64,000 bases of DNA from Pseudoalteromonas luteoviolacea NCIMB 1942 (GCF_001625595.1 NZ_AUXT01000183.1:81490-145489), one strand, 5' to 3'. Counted from the first letter of the stretch, positions 18,602-28,445 are shown. The notes: generated from the sequence alone by a model not told the origin. Numbers and translations are program-made.

Positions 18602-19024
18602 TTATCTACCAGATAAAGACATTTCAGCCTTGAGCTGCTCAATGTCATATTTTCCTTTTACTAAATAGGCTTTCACTATTGAAAGCCCCGAAGCCCTGTC
18701 AACATCCTCTTTTCTGTCAGAGCTGCTGAACATAATAATAATGGGGTCTAAGCCATGATTGGATTGTATTTTTTTAAACTCCTCCAAAAATTCAAATCCA
18801 TCCATAAGCGGCATATTGATATCCAGAAAAACAAACGTAGGCGGGTAGCCATTCGAATAACGCTCAACATTTTTAGCGTAGTCCACGAAAAAACGCAAAG
18901 CTGACGCACCCTCACTACATTCAAAGATTTGACTGATTGGGATTTTTGTATCTTTAAGCTGTCTTGTTAGGATGTATCGATCGTCTTCGCTATCGTCTAC
19001 AATCAAGACCGAAATGGGATTCAT
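18602..19024 (-). CDS. Stand-alone receiver protein
   Basis: 140 residues, one receiver domain only: IVDDSEDDRYILTRQL, phospho-acceptor in FVFLDINMPLMDG, the Ser/Thr switch in IMFSSSDRKEDV, and Lys in AYLVKGKYD. It has no output domain, so it acts by phosphotransfer or protein contact. It is the last gene of the minus-strand sensory block, 5 bp after the Cache/HAMP kinase, which is its likely phosphodonor. Confidence 0.9.
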   Translation of the reverse strand: MNPISVLIVDDSEDDRYILTRQLKDTKIPISQIFECSEGASALRFFVDYAKNVERYSNGYPPTFVFLDINMPLMDGFEFLEEFKKIQSNHGLDPIIIMFSSSDRKEDVDRASGLSIVKAYLVKGKYDIEQLKAEMSLSGR

Positions 19025-19029
19025 TGATT

Positions 19030-20481
19030 TTATTTCCTTTTAATATCTACTCGAAAGGTTGAGCCTTGCTGCGACGATGTAAGATGAATGCTACCCTGCA
19101 TTCTTTCGACATGTTTTTTGACAATCGCAAGACCCAGCCCAGATCCAGACGCTAAGCTGGGATGAAATCGCTTAAACATCTGATATATTTCACTATGGTG
19201 CTTATCTGGTATACCTACACCATTGTCTTCAACCGTGATTGACAAGCGTTCACCGGCACTGACAACATGTAATTTAACGTAAGGGTTTTGTTTCGTTTCA
19301 TCTTTGTATTTAAACCCATTAGAAACCAAGTTTTCTATTATTTGTTGATATCTAATTTTATGTCCGCTGATTATGGGATCTGTTAAATCAACAATTACCG
19401 AAAATGTGCAACAATCTTCTTCAAAGAAGGTCTTACGCTTATCGACTATGTCATCAATGAGCGCTTTAATATTGAACTCAACTTCATTTTCTGTAATTAA
19501 GTCTATTTTGGTAAGAGATAAAACATCGTCAACTAGACTTTCTAGTTTAGTAACCTGCGATTGAACCCGTTTGACACTGCTTTTTGCCTCTTCAAAGTCA
19601 CCACTTTCTATGTCTTGTAAAATGTATTCAGTTAACTTTTTAGAAGCTGTTAAAGGCGATTTTAAATCATGGGATGTGCGATAAGAAAACTGGCTTAATT
19701 CTTCATTCGCTTTTTCAATCCTACCGATATTTTCAGTTAAGCTAATTCGCATTCTGTCTAGGTGTTTACTCAGCACCCTAAACTCTTCTGGTGACTTAAT
19801 TCTCAATCGTCCTTCCAAATGTAAGTGAGATAACCGCTCTGAAAATGAACTTATTTCACTCAAAGGCTTAATGACAAAATATCTATACATTAGAGAAGTC
19901 ACAGTAAATAACACGACCAAAATCAGACCACATACAAGAAACGCTGCAAATGCAACTTCTCTCAATAGCTCACTGGTTTCTTCAACAGGGTAAAGACCAT
20001 ATATATCCCATTTCCAAGGTGCAAATTGCAGCTTTGAAAAGACGTACTTTTCGCCGCTCAAGTTTAGTATTCTGTCACCGCGCTGTAATCCAGCTAAGCT
20101 TGAGTTCAGCTCCAAATCAGTCACTCCGACAAAGTATCCCTTATTATAGAAAAAGCGTTCCCCTTGGTTTTCGACAATAACAAAACTGCCCTTGTAGGAC
20201 TCATCTTCGGACTGAGCCTCTACAACCACTTCATCTTTATAGGCTTTGACGTAATTTTTCAGACCATCCATCTTATTCTTCACTAAGATGTCATGCCGTG
20301 CATTAACATGTAATTCGACAAAGTCCTTCGTATGAAGCGCGTTTACAACTTGAAGCTTATCAAAGGTGATTTCCTTTAAAAACTGGTATGAGATAACGCC
20401 CACCAATATCGGACCGATAACCACTAGCGGAAACGAGGTGATAAATATCAGATCCCTAAGCTTCATTGATATCAAGCTCAT
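19030..20481 (-). CDS. Membrane sensor histidine kinase with HAMP
   Basis: 483 residues: transmembrane segment near 10-32, periplasmic sensor of about 140 residues (Cache-like), second transmembrane segment near 173-197, HAMP (VIKPLSEISSFSERLSHL), HisKA (FSYRTSHDLKSPLTASKKL) and HATPase (LVSNGFKYKDE, DNGVGIPDKH, GSGLGLAIVKKH). Its ATG overlaps the stop of the preceding binding-protein gene by 4 bp, so the periplasmic protein is likely a co-sensor. The stand-alone receiver follows directly. Confidence 0.92.
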   Translation of the reverse strand: MSLISMKLRDLIFITSFPLVVIGPILVGVISYQFLKEITFDKLQVVNALHTKDFVELHVNARHDILVKNKMDGLKNYVKAYKDEVVVEAQSEDESYKGSFVIVENQGERFFYNKGYFVGVTDLELNSSLAGLQRGDRILNLSGEKYVFSKLQFAPWKWDIYGLYPVEETSELLREVAFAAFLVCGLILVVLFTVTSLMYRYFVIKPLSEISSFSERLSHLHLEGRLRIKSPEEFRVLSKHLDRMRISLTENIGRIEKANEELSQFSYRTSHDLKSPLTASKKLTEYILQDIESGDFEEAKSSVKRVQSQVTKLESLVDDVLSLTKIDLITENEVEFNIKALIDDIVDKRKTFFEEDCCTFSVIVDLTDPIISGHKIRYQQIIENLVSNGFKYKDETKQNPYVKLHVVSAGERLSITVEDNGVGIPDKHHSEIYQMFKRFHPSLASGSGLGLAIVKKHVERMQGSIHLTSSQQGSTFRVDIKRK

Positions 20482-21467
20482 TGAAAAATATTATCGCCAG
20501 CAATACTAAGCAAGTCATAAGGAATGACTATTCCAAGCCGTGTAGCTGTCTTCACATTAAATGCGACTGTACTACGTGGCGCAGGTTTTACTGCTATGCT
20601 GTGCGGACTCACGCCCGAAAATATAGCTTTTACGATTTGTGCAACCTGCTCTGCAGCGCTTTGCACATCGGGGATAACTGTGAAAAGCGCGCCTTGCATT
20701 ACTGAATTAACATTGGCGCCATACAATACAGGTTTAATCTTTGAAGTTTCAGGGACAAAGCTTTGTTTTTCACTAAATGGCCCATTCACTGACCAATAAA
20801 AGTCCACCTCAGGCTGAATGGAAACGACAGCATTCTTTGCTTGCAGATAGGTATCCGTCAGCTCCACATCATTGGTATCTTTATAATCAACAACCCTTTT
20901 TACAAGATTAATATTTTTATATTTATTAGAGATCGACTCGAGTTTGGCTATGTCCGTCAGTGCCGATGGGTACGTTGTTGCAACAATACCAATGTCTGTC
21001 TGTTTGCCTTTCAATAACTGATTCGCAATTTCAAGTTTGGTGCCTCTTTTTACCGAATAGATTGACCCAGCAATAAAGTTTAAGTCAGTGCTATCTTTGC
21101 TAGGGACCAAGCCTGCACCATGCGGGTCAGCCACCGTCACAAAGACCATAGGGATACTTTTCCCTTTAAGAACACGCTTACCAATCTTTGATGCCAGTGT
21201 ACCGTTAGTGATTACGAGGTCTATACAATTACAATTTAGCTTTTTTGATATATGGTTGGCTATTCTTTCGCTCTGACCATCACCGTTGTATATTTCTAAT
21301 TTAATATCCATATTTAGGCGACTTAACTCGGCCGAGATGTATTGTGTATGCGTGGTAACGATAGGCACTGGTAGTGTTTCAATTATAAGTACTTTCTTGC
21401 TCTGTGCATTTGCCAATGAGTAAGTTAAAAGCGCAAATACATACAAAAAATAAGTCACTAAATTCAT
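20478..21467 (-). CDS. Periplasmic binding protein (ABC_sub_bind type) linked to a kinase
   Basis: 329 residues beginning with a signal peptide (MNLVTYFLYVFALLTYSLANA). The two-lobed fold of the PF04392 type shows in VLIIETLPVPIVTTHTQYISAEL, DLVITNGTLASKIGKRVL, IPMVFVTVADPHGAGLV and NIGIVATTYPSA-like segments. No permease or ATPase gene is near. Its stop overlaps the kinase start by 4 bp, which suggests it delivers a small ligand signal to the kinase rather than serving transport. The ligand is unknown. Confidence 0.82.
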   Translation of the reverse strand: MNLVTYFLYVFALLTYSLANAQSKKVLIIETLPVPIVTTHTQYISAELSRLNMDIKLEIYNGDGQSERIANHISKKLNCNCIDLVITNGTLASKIGKRVLKGKSIPMVFVTVADPHGAGLVPSKDSTDLNFIAGSIYSVKRGTKLEIANQLLKGKQTDIGIVATTYPSALTDIAKLESISNKYKNINLVKRVVDYKDTNDVELTDTYLQAKNAVVSIQPEVDFYWSVNGPFSEKQSFVPETSKIKPVLYGANVNSVMQGALFTVIPDVQSAAEQVAQIVKAIFSGVSPHSIAVKPAPRSTVAFNVKTATRLGIVIPYDLLSIAGDNIFQ

Positions 21468-21497
21468 TTTACCCTCTCAATATCTGTTTGAGACCCA

Positions 21498-22589
21498 TTA
21501 CCACACTTCACAGCTCAACAGGCTTTTTTTAATGGTAAAATTGAGCTTACTTCCCTCATTTTCACAATCAGAAAAATAGATAGCTCCGCCGTGTTTATTG
21601 ATAATTCTTTTCGCAGTTGCAAGCCCCAATCCAGTGCCTTGGTAGGTATCTGCGCTATGCAACCTAAACAAAGGGTCAAAGGCCTTTTCACGAAATTCTG
21701 TTGGAATACCTATGCCATTGTCTTGAATAGAAAAATACCAATGCGTCTCATCACTTTGATGGCTAATGGTTAAATCGGGCTGCTTCTCACAGTACTTTAG
21801 TGAATTATCAATAAGAATTTGAAATAGCTGAACGATAAAACAGGGGATAGCATTTATAACAGGGAGCACACTAAATTTAATTTGTGCGTTACTGTTACTC
21901 ACCTCAGTCGCAAGATTAGCAAGTGCAAGTTCAACACAGTTGGTAACATCGGTACTTTCGATTAAATGTTCTGCGTGTAAATCCATCTGAGTGTATGAAA
22001 CCAGTGCATCGATAAGCTGGAACATCTGTAAAGAAGACTCAGTAAGTAAATTTAATTGGTTCAATGCCTCTTGGGGCATATCTTGAGCAAATTTATTCGT
22101 TATCAACTGCCCCATTTTAAATATGGCATTTGCTGGTTGTTTTAAGTCATGTGCTAACACATGCGCAAATTGTGTCAGTTCCTTATTCTGCTCTTCGATT
22201 CTTTGCTGTAACTGCATCGACTCTATCGCATTATTCACCGCTTTGAGCAATGCATAATGCGTTAGCCCACCTTTACTGATGTAATCTGAGGCCCCTTTTT
22301 TTATAGACTCAACGGCCACTTTTTCATTGCCCTGACCTGTTAACATGACAACAGGAATAAAGGGGTGAGCTCGCTTAATTTGAGGCAATGTGTACAACCC
22401 ATCAGAACCTGGCAGAGAATAATCTAACAAAATCGCGTCAATCTTTACTTCATGTAAGATTTGCAGCCCATATTCACCTGACTCGGCTTCTTGTATGCTC
22501 CATCTGGGGCTGTGCTCTCTCATCAAACGTTTTATTAAATACCGATCGTCTTCACAGTCATCAATCAATAAAAGTGTATTGGCTTCCAT
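21498..22589 (-). CDS. Receiver-histidine kinase hybrid (soluble)
   Basis: 363 residues with reversed hybrid order: N-terminal receiver (D56 in DAILLDYSLPGSDG), then HisKA (FAHVLAHDLKQPANAIFKM) and HATPase (ILIDNSLKYCEKQ, DNGIGIPTEF, GTGLGLATAKRI). No membrane segment. The receiver probably takes phosphate or a signal from another kinase of the block and sets the activity of its own kinase part. It starts 2 bp after the stop of the small receiver gene. Confidence 0.92.
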   Translation of the reverse strand: MEANTLLLIDDCEDDRYLIKRLMREHSPRWSIQEAESGEYGLQILHEVKIDAILLDYSLPGSDGLYTLPQIKRAHPFIPVVMLTGQGNEKVAVESIKKGASDYISKGGLTHYALLKAVNNAIESMQLQQRIEEQNKELTQFAHVLAHDLKQPANAIFKMGQLITNKFAQDMPQEALNQLNLLTESSLQMFQLIDALVSYTQMDLHAEHLIESTDVTNCVELALANLATEVSNSNAQIKFSVLPVINAIPCFIVQLFQILIDNSLKYCEKQPDLTISHQSDETHWYFSIQDNGIGIPTEFREKAFDPLFRLHSADTYQGTGLGLATAKRIINKHGGAIYFSDCENEGSKLNFTIKKSLLSCEVW

Positions 22590-22591
22590 AG

Positions 22592-23026
22592 CTAGTTACC
22601 TTTAGGAAGAATCGCAATTTGAAACCAGTAGTCTGTGAGCTTTTGTATCGCCTCAAACAAGGAGTCGAGTTTCACAGGCTTTTGGATATAGGTATTTGCC
22701 CCTAGGTCGTAACACTCTTCTATGTCTTTTTCGTCGTTTGAAGTTGTTAATACCACAACGGGGATATTACACAGGCGCTTATCCTGCTTTATTTTTTTTA
22801 ATACGTGCCTGCCGTCTAAACCCGGTAAATTGAGGTCAAGCAATATGATCGCTGGTTTCAAATGTTCATCGGACCACGGTGCTCTTAAATAATCCAAAGC
22901 CTCTTGGCCATCTTCGCAACGTCGTAATGGGTTAGATAAATTACCATCTCTTTTAAAAGCTCGTAACGTGGCGTAAAAATCATCATCACTATCTTCAACG
23001 ATTAGAATAAGTTTACTGTCCTTCAT
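22592..23026 (-). CDS. Rcp1-like single-domain response regulator
   Basis: 144 residues from the chosen ATG at 23026 (MKDSKLILIVEDSDDD). Receiver domain only, with phospho-acceptor in IILLDLNLPGLDG, TTSNDEKDIEECYDLGANTYIQKPV, and a C-terminal tail WFQIAILP typical of the Rcp1 group that partners phytochrome-type kinases. The start overlaps the end of the upstream CHASE-PAS kinase by 14 bp, making that kinase the natural donor. An ATG at 23041 would add five residues. Confidence 0.9.
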   Translation of the reverse strand: MKDSKLILIVEDSDDDFYATLRAFKRDGNLSNPLRRCEDGQEALDYLRAPWSDEHLKPAIILLDLNLPGLDGRHVLKKIKQDKRLCNIPVVVLTTSNDEKDIEECYDLGANTYIQKPVKLDSLFEAIQKLTDYWFQIAILPKGN

Positions 23027-24995
23027 TGTTCTGATTATCATCCTTTAACGTAAAGTAAAAGCGCGTTCCACTTCCTATCTCTGACTCATACCATATCCGG
23101 CCACCGTGCCGTTCAACTATTTTCTGTGCGATGGTCAATCCAGCTCCAGAGCCTTCCCCAAACTTTTTGGGACTATTTAACCGTTTGAATATTTTAAAAA
23201 CATCACTCCCAAACTGTGAATCGATCCCAATGCCATTATCTTCAACACAAAACGCTTTGAGATTTTCATCAAAACGTACATTGATAACTTTTTCATCCGA
23301 TAGATTATATTTATAGCCATTCACAATTAAATTGTATAACAGCTCTTCAATTCTAGTTCGATTTCCGTAAACTGTCGGAAAATCACTTGAAATTGTTACA
23401 ACTGCGTTGTGTTCTTCTAACAATTCTGACAGTCGACTTTTGGTGCTTGTAACAGCAGACACCATATTAAACCTATCCATATTAGGCTCTTCCCTACCCA
23501 GCCTCGAGTAGTACATTAAATCAGATATTAAGCGCTCCATTTTCGCACCCAAATAAACCAATCTATCTAATTTGTATACGCCATCACTGCCGAGTATCGA
23601 CTCATAGTCCTCTTTTAAAAAACACGCGTGGTTTTGAATTGCGCGCAGCGGCTCTTTTAAATCATGCGAAGCAATATAGGCAAAGTTATCTAACTCTTCA
23701 TTTGATTTTGAGAGTTGTTTAATCAACTTCTCTTTTTCTTCAGCAAGCTTCACAGCTACAGACACATCTTTCACAACGCAGCAAAATAGCTGTTCTTTGT
23801 GTATTTCGAACGAGGTGATCCCTAAGTCTAATGGGAACACATGACCATTTTTGAGCATGCCTGCAACTCTTTGTACTTTGCCAATCTCGACACAGCCCTC
23901 GTCCAGTTGTTCTTCACGCCACACACACTGTTCATAGTCAGTCCTAAATGGCTCTGCAAATAGGGCACTCAACTTTCGACCAATCATGTTCCCCCTCTGA
24001 CGATCGAATATCTGCTCTACGGTACTGTTTACACTTAGAATAACCCCGTTATTGTCTAGGGTGATAATTCCGTCAATGGCATTTTCGAGTGTTGCTTTTT
24101 GCTCTGCATCTTTGGCGCTAATGATAGATTCTGAGATGAGGGACTTAAGTAGGTAAAATAATGCAACGCCCGCCAATAGAGAGATAAGTACACCATTTAT
24201 AAGCGCAATATAGTGAATATGAGAGTCTTCAGTTCCCTCTTTTATTTTTCTGGGCCACACTGCAATATCCCATTTAACATCATATAGTGTAAACGAGTGG
24301 GTATGCCCCGTTCTTTTATTATAAGTTAGTTCAGCTTCTTTTTTGCTGTACATCACTTCATTACCCGAAAGAATTTCAATATTGTAATCTTCAATAAACT
24401 CGTGCGGTAGTAGGCTGTCTACCAACGGAGAAATATCAAATACACCAAGAATAAACCCTTCAAAGTCACTTTCCATGAAAATTGGAAAATAGGCTAAAAA
24501 CCCCTTCCCGCTTTGTACTAGTTGCACAGGTTTGGATAAGGTATAGGTTTTTAAATCTCTAGCTTGATCCAATGCTTGTTTACGATCGACTTCAAAAGTC
24601 AGGTCCAAATCAAACGCTGATTCATTGCCTTCGAGTGGTACAACCCATTTAACGATATAGTCCTTGTTCACCCATTCAACGGCCCTTAACCCCGCATGAT
24701 CATTGACATAGTCTTGTGCATCTAACTGCCACTCTGAAAAGGGCGGGCCTTGACGTGCAATCCAACGATTTCTCATTCTTTCAAGGGCGTTGATGATTGC
24801 AGGCATGGAGCTAGCAAAATGGTGCTCAATAAGCTCTGATTTAGCAATCGAAGTGCGTTTTATTAATGAGTTATGTTGTTCAATTGAAAGCGACCAGATA
24901 CGGACAGAAACCATAACACTGATTAGCACACCCGATAAAACCACCGCCACGGCTATTTTCAGGCGCTGTGATGGGTTTCCAATATTATTTATCAA
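23013..24995 (-). CDS. CHASE-PAS sensor histidine kinase
   Basis: 660 residues: transmembrane segment at about 12-34, an extracytoplasmic CHASE-like domain (about 75-240, WIARQGPPFSEWQLDAQDYV, GLRAVEWVNKDY, FLAYFPIF), second transmembrane segment near 262-285, PAS (AIDGIITLDNNGVILSVNSTVEQIF), HisKA of the phytochrome-kinase type (FAYIASHDLKEPLRAIQNHA) and HATPase (LIVNGYKYN, DNGIGIDSQFG, GSGAGLTIAQKIVERHGG). CHASE domains bind small extracellular molecules. It is the first gene of the six-gene minus-strand block. Confidence 0.92.
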   Translation of the reverse strand: MINNIGNPSQRLKIAVAVVLSGVLISVMVSVRIWSLSIEQHNSLIKRTSIAKSELIEHHFASSMPAIINALERMRNRWIARQGPPFSEWQLDAQDYVNDHAGLRAVEWVNKDYIVKWVVPLEGNESAFDLDLTFEVDRKQALDQARDLKTYTLSKPVQLVQSGKGFLAYFPIFMESDFEGFILGVFDISPLVDSLLPHEFIEDYNIEILSGNEVMYSKKEAELTYNKRTGHTHSFTLYDVKWDIAVWPRKIKEGTEDSHIHYIALINGVLISLLAGVALFYLLKSLISESIISAKDAEQKATLENAIDGIITLDNNGVILSVNSTVEQIFDRQRGNMIGRKLSALFAEPFRTDYEQCVWREEQLDEGCVEIGKVQRVAGMLKNGHVFPLDLGITSFEIHKEQLFCCVVKDVSVAVKLAEEKEKLIKQLSKSNEELDNFAYIASHDLKEPLRAIQNHACFLKEDYESILGSDGVYKLDRLVYLGAKMERLISDLMYYSRLGREEPNMDRFNMVSAVTSTKSRLSELLEEHNAVVTISSDFPTVYGNRTRIEELLYNLIVNGYKYNLSDEKVINVRFDENLKAFCVEDNGIGIDSQFGSDVFKIFKRLNSPKKFGEGSGAGLTIAQKIVERHGGRIWYESEIGSGTRFYFTLKDDNQNNEGQ

Positions 24996-25163
24996 CTAAT
25001 TATCCTTAGTTAGCAGTATAAACACGTACACGCTAATACAAAGTTAGTAACTAATTGCCCAGTTGGCTAGCTCATTGCACCAGCTTGAACTAGTCTTTTC
25101 GTATCAGATTGCTGTATTCGCCTGCATGGTTTGGGCGTATTTTGGGAATAAGGAGCAACAGCA

Positions 25164-26861
25164 ATGAATATTTTACTGGTTGACGATCAGAAAATAGACC
25201 GTGAACTCGTCAAAGAAGCACTAAATTGCTCTTTGCAAAAGTTTGATCTCAAGGAAGTCAACAGTGCTGAAGATGGTTTAAGTGCTATTCAAGCAGCCCA
25301 ATATGACGTCATTTTGTTGGATTATCAGATGCCTAGACGAAATGGCCTACAAGTACTCGTCGAGCTGAAGTCGCAAAAAATGTGTGAATGTTCCGCCATT
25401 ATTATGCTGACAAACAATAGTGATGAAGAGTTACTGATCAATTGCATAAATGCAGGTGCGCAGGACTTATTGCTCAAAGATGAAGTGACCTCCACTCAGC
25501 TACTTAGATGTATTAAACAATCACAAAAAAGAATTGAACTCGAAAACAAACTCTCCAAAAGCTATCAACAAGTCAAACAACTGGCTGAACGAGATCCCCT
25601 TACAGGTTTATTCAATCGTAGTTATTTTGAAACCGCCTTAAACTCACTGTTAGTTAACATGCGTAGCTTAGAGGGCTATGTCGTTGTAATGCTGCTTGAT
25701 ATCGATGGTTTTAAAATGATCAATGACAGTCTTGGACACTCTGCTGGAGATGCCGTTTTACAGGAGCTTGCAAATAGAGTGAGGTATTCATTTCGTGAAA
25801 GCCCGTTGTTCGCGCGCCTTGGTGGTGATGAATTTGCTTTTATGTTTTCAGGCGTACGTGATGCCGATGCAGCTCTGATTATCGCTGAGCGGGTATTATT
25901 AAGCTTTGAAAAGCCCTTTATTTTCTCCAAACATGAGATCCACAGTACAGCAAGTATTGGCATTACACTCAGCGCATCAAAAACAACAACAGAAGATCTC
26001 CTTAAGCAAGCTGATATTGCCATGTACAAAGCAAAGAATGGCGGAAAAAATCAAGTTTGTTTTTACGATGAGATACTAGAGCAAGAGTTCTTTAAGTTAT
26101 TTCAAATTGAAAGTGAGCTTAGAGAAGCCATTAAAACCCAAAATTTTGAGGTATATTATCAACCCATTCTCCACGGTAAAAACGACGCGGTAAAATCTCT
26201 CGAAGCACTTGTTAGGCTACCTGTAAAAGCCTCGGGAGCAAGCCCTGCTGAATATATCCATATATCCGAGAAAACCAGGCTCATAGAAGCTTTTGGTCGT
26301 CTTATTATTCAAAAAGCACTCAGCCAATATGCAGATCTATGTCATAGCAATATAAATAATCAGGTCGAATTGGCCATTAACTTATCACCGCTACAAATTC
26401 ACGACTTAAACTTGCCTACTTTTTTACAGCAGCAAGCTAAACACTACAATGTAGACTTGACGAAGGTCATCATTGAAGTAACAGAAACTGCACTGCTTGA
26501 AAATAGTGAGTCAACAATGGATACACTCAAGTCCATTAAATCAAAAGGCTGTAAAATTGCACTTGATGATTTTGGTACTGGCTTTTCTTCAATATCTCAC
26601 CTCTTAAACTACCCTATCGACATCGTAAAGTTTGATAAAAGCTTGATAGAAAGAACATTACAAGATGAGAAAGCAAAATTAATGCTGGTAGGTTTGGCAA
26701 ATATGCTGCGCAGTTTGTCTATCGAAACGGTTGCAGAAGGCGTGGAATTTGAGGCCCATGTAACGCTTTGTAAGCAAGCCAACGTTTCTTGTCTACAGGG
26801 CTATTACTTTTCTAAGCCCTTGTCATTTTCTGAAGTTAAGGCAACCCTCAAGAAAATATAA
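25164..26861 (+). CDS. Receiver-GGDEF-EAL cyclic-di-GMP protein (paralogue)
   Basis: 565 residues laid out like the protein at 16764-18548: receiver (D53 in VILLDYQMP), GGDEF at 220-224, EALVRL starting at 347, and later EAL motifs NLSPLQIHD, TETALL, DDFGTGFSS, KFDKSLI and AEGVE. The receiver-linker segments of the two proteins are strikingly alike (NAGAQDxLLKxEVTSTQL, SYxQVKQLAExDxLTGL), so they are duplicates. It is divergent from the CHASE-PAS kinase. Both catalytic motifs are intact; the balance between synthesis and breakdown cannot be read from sequence. Confidence 0.93.
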   Translation: MNILLVDDQKIDRELVKEALNCSLQKFDLKEVNSAEDGLSAIQAAQYDVILLDYQMPRRNGLQVLVELKSQKMCECSAIIMLTNNSDEELLINCINAGAQDLLLKDEVTSTQLLRCIKQSQKRIELENKLSKSYQQVKQLAERDPLTGLFNRSYFETALNSLLVNMRSLEGYVVVMLLDIDGFKMINDSLGHSAGDAVLQELANRVRYSFRESPLFARLGGDEFAFMFSGVRDADAALIIAERVLLSFEKPFIFSKHEIHSTASIGITLSASKTTTEDLLKQADIAMYKAKNGGKNQVCFYDEILEQEFFKLFQIESELREAIKTQNFEVYYQPILHGKNDAVKSLEALVRLPVKASGASPAEYIHISEKTRLIEAFGRLIIQKALSQYADLCHSNINNQVELAINLSPLQIHDLNLPTFLQQQAKHYNVDLTKVIIEVTETALLENSESTMDTLKSIKSKGCKIALDDFGTGFSSISHLLNYPIDIVKFDKSLIERTLQDEKAKLMLVGLANMLRSLSIETVAEGVEFEAHVTLCKQANVSCLQGYYFSKPLSFSEVKATLKKI

Positions 26862-26905
26862 AAGAGTGAAGCTGGCACGTCCACTCATCTACATGGTTAT
26901 TCCGC

Positions 26906-27241
26906 TTATGCTTTTTTGACAAACTTTGCAGTAACCATCATTTCACCAACACCATCCACTTTACAGTCAAGTTCATGGTCTTTTTTGTCTAGAACTCGTC
27001 TCACAAGCGCTTTAGTACCAATTTTAATTACTTGAGAACTACCTTTAATTTTTAAGTCTTTTACTACGGTGACTTTATCACCATCGACCAACAAAGTGCC
27101 ATTTGCGTCTTTTACTTGTGGCGTGTCGTCTTCTTCTACTGCTGACGGATCCCATTCGTAGGCACACTCAGGGCAGATCAATTGATTTTGATCCTGATAT
27201 ACGTATTCAGAGCTACATTTAGGGCAAGGAGGACAAGACAT
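26906..27241 (-). CDS. yjdM: PhnA/YjdM zinc-ribbon protein
   Basis: 111 residues with an N-terminal zinc ribbon (CPPCPKCSSEYVYQDQNQLICPECAYEW) and the C-terminal PhnA domain (DANGTLLVDGDKVTVVKDLKIKGSSQVIKIGTKALVRRV). The full length matches the family. Despite the old name it is not a phosphonoacetate hydrolase; its role is not settled. It stands alone. Confidence 0.92.
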   Translation of the reverse strand: MSCPPCPKCSSEYVYQDQNQLICPECAYEWDPSAVEEDDTPQVKDANGTLLVDGDKVTVVKDLKIKGSSQVIKIGTKALVRRVLDKKDHELDCKVDGVGEMMVTAKFVKKA

Positions 27242-27368
27242 ACTTTACTGCCTATATAAGTTTCTTTGTCGCGCATAATAATGCTTAAGCACAACATGCG
27301 CGAGCAGAAATCGCTATTTTATGAGACTTTTCTGTTTTAGAAACACGCTATGCGCTTTTTGGTCTAAT

Positions 27369-28433
27369 TTAATACCCAACCAATTCGCCATACCCTGTTG
27401 CATTAAACCCACCGCTGCTTTTCACTCTTCCCTCCCAATAAGGAATACTGAGTTTGTTGCGTGAGTCCGGGTTAATGCTTTGAATGTCAATCGGTGCAAG
27501 CCCGGCCACTTGCAAACGCCACTTTTGCGGGTAAACCTTGCCGTCTAGTTTTCGCGATTGAAGCACTTCAAGTGACACTTGATCGCTGCTATAAGCAATA
27601 CTGGCTCCCTGAGTATTAATGGTCGTCGCGCTACAGTATTCATAACTCTGATCTGCGCCACGGATACAAAATGCCATCAATCCGCCTTCATTGGTATCTG
27701 TTGCTTGTAAACTAAACCAGTCCCACCCCGCTTGATTCGGATCTATAAACGCAGAAGACCACTCCCGATCAAGCCAAGCTCGGCCTGTCACTTTAAATGC
27801 CTGCCCCGCAAATTCGACACTACCGGAGGCTTGGAGAAATGGGTAGCTGTAGTACATAGAGGCGTGACCATCATGTGTTTTCTGGCTATAACCATTGTCA
27901 CCATGTAGCACCCTCGGGCTATTGTCGAGCGTCAGATTGACGCCATAACCAGACGTACTAGCTTGCAGATTAAGTGGTAAATACGCTTCGCCCTCACTTG
28001 ATAATTGCCAATCTTGAATTTGAGCTATAAATGGGGAGGCATTAACCACGACAGACCCCGAACGGCCTGACTTTTCAAATGCCACATGACTTTCATCAGT
28101 TTGCAGTGCAAAGTGCGCAAAGTAAAATTGTCCATCCCACCACGCACTATTAGTGTCGCTGGAAAGGTGCGGTGTACTCACCCGAAATAATGTCCACTGA
28201 GCACCAAATTGTTGTTTCGACTCACTTTCAAGGTTGGCAGTTATGTACCACCATTCAAGCCCCTGCTCAGGGTGGATCCCATGATCTTTTGGAAACTCTA
28301 ATTTTGTGCCCGGTTTAACAGCTTCACCAATATGCTGAGAAAATGAAAACTGCGACGCAGTGGTTGGTTTTTGTTCACTGCACCCTGCAAATAATGTGCA
28401 GGTCATGATTAGATAGATTGCGTGACGATACAT
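27369..28433 (-). CDS. AttH/CrtC-like lipoprotein (lipocalin-like)
   Basis: 354 residues with a lipobox (CTLFAGCSEQ) and the AttH/carotenoid-hydratase-like fold: EWWYITANLES near the start, QFGAQWTLFRV, FYFAHFAL, GRAWLDREWSSAF and DWFSLQATDT. These segments are diagnostic of the family. It is the last gene of an attE-attFG-attH-like cluster, 12 bp after the permease. The envelope lipid-like substrate suggested for such systems is inference. Confidence 0.85.
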   Translation of the reverse strand: MYRHAIYLIMTCTLFAGCSEQKPTTASQFSFSQHIGEAVKPGTKLEFPKDHGIHPEQGLEWWYITANLESESKQQFGAQWTLFRVSTPHLSSDTNSAWWDGQFYFAHFALQTDESHVAFEKSGRSGSVVVNASPFIAQIQDWQLSSEGEAYLPLNLQASTSGYGVNLTLDNSPRVLHGDNGYSQKTHDGHASMYYSYPFLQASGSVEFAGQAFKVTGRAWLDREWSSAFIDPNQAGWDWFSLQATDTNEGGLMAFCIRGADQSYEYCSATTINTQGASIAYSSDQVSLEVLQSRKLDGKVYPQKWRLQVAGLAPIDIQSINPDSRNKLSIPYWEGRVKSSGGFNATGYGELVGY

Positions 28434-28445
28434 ATAACTTAGCCT

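Noticed and set aside
23013..24995. Bacteriophytochrome
   Set aside because: The kinase part and the Rcp1-like partner resemble phytochrome systems, but the protein has CHASE and PAS domains and no GAF-PHY chromophore module.
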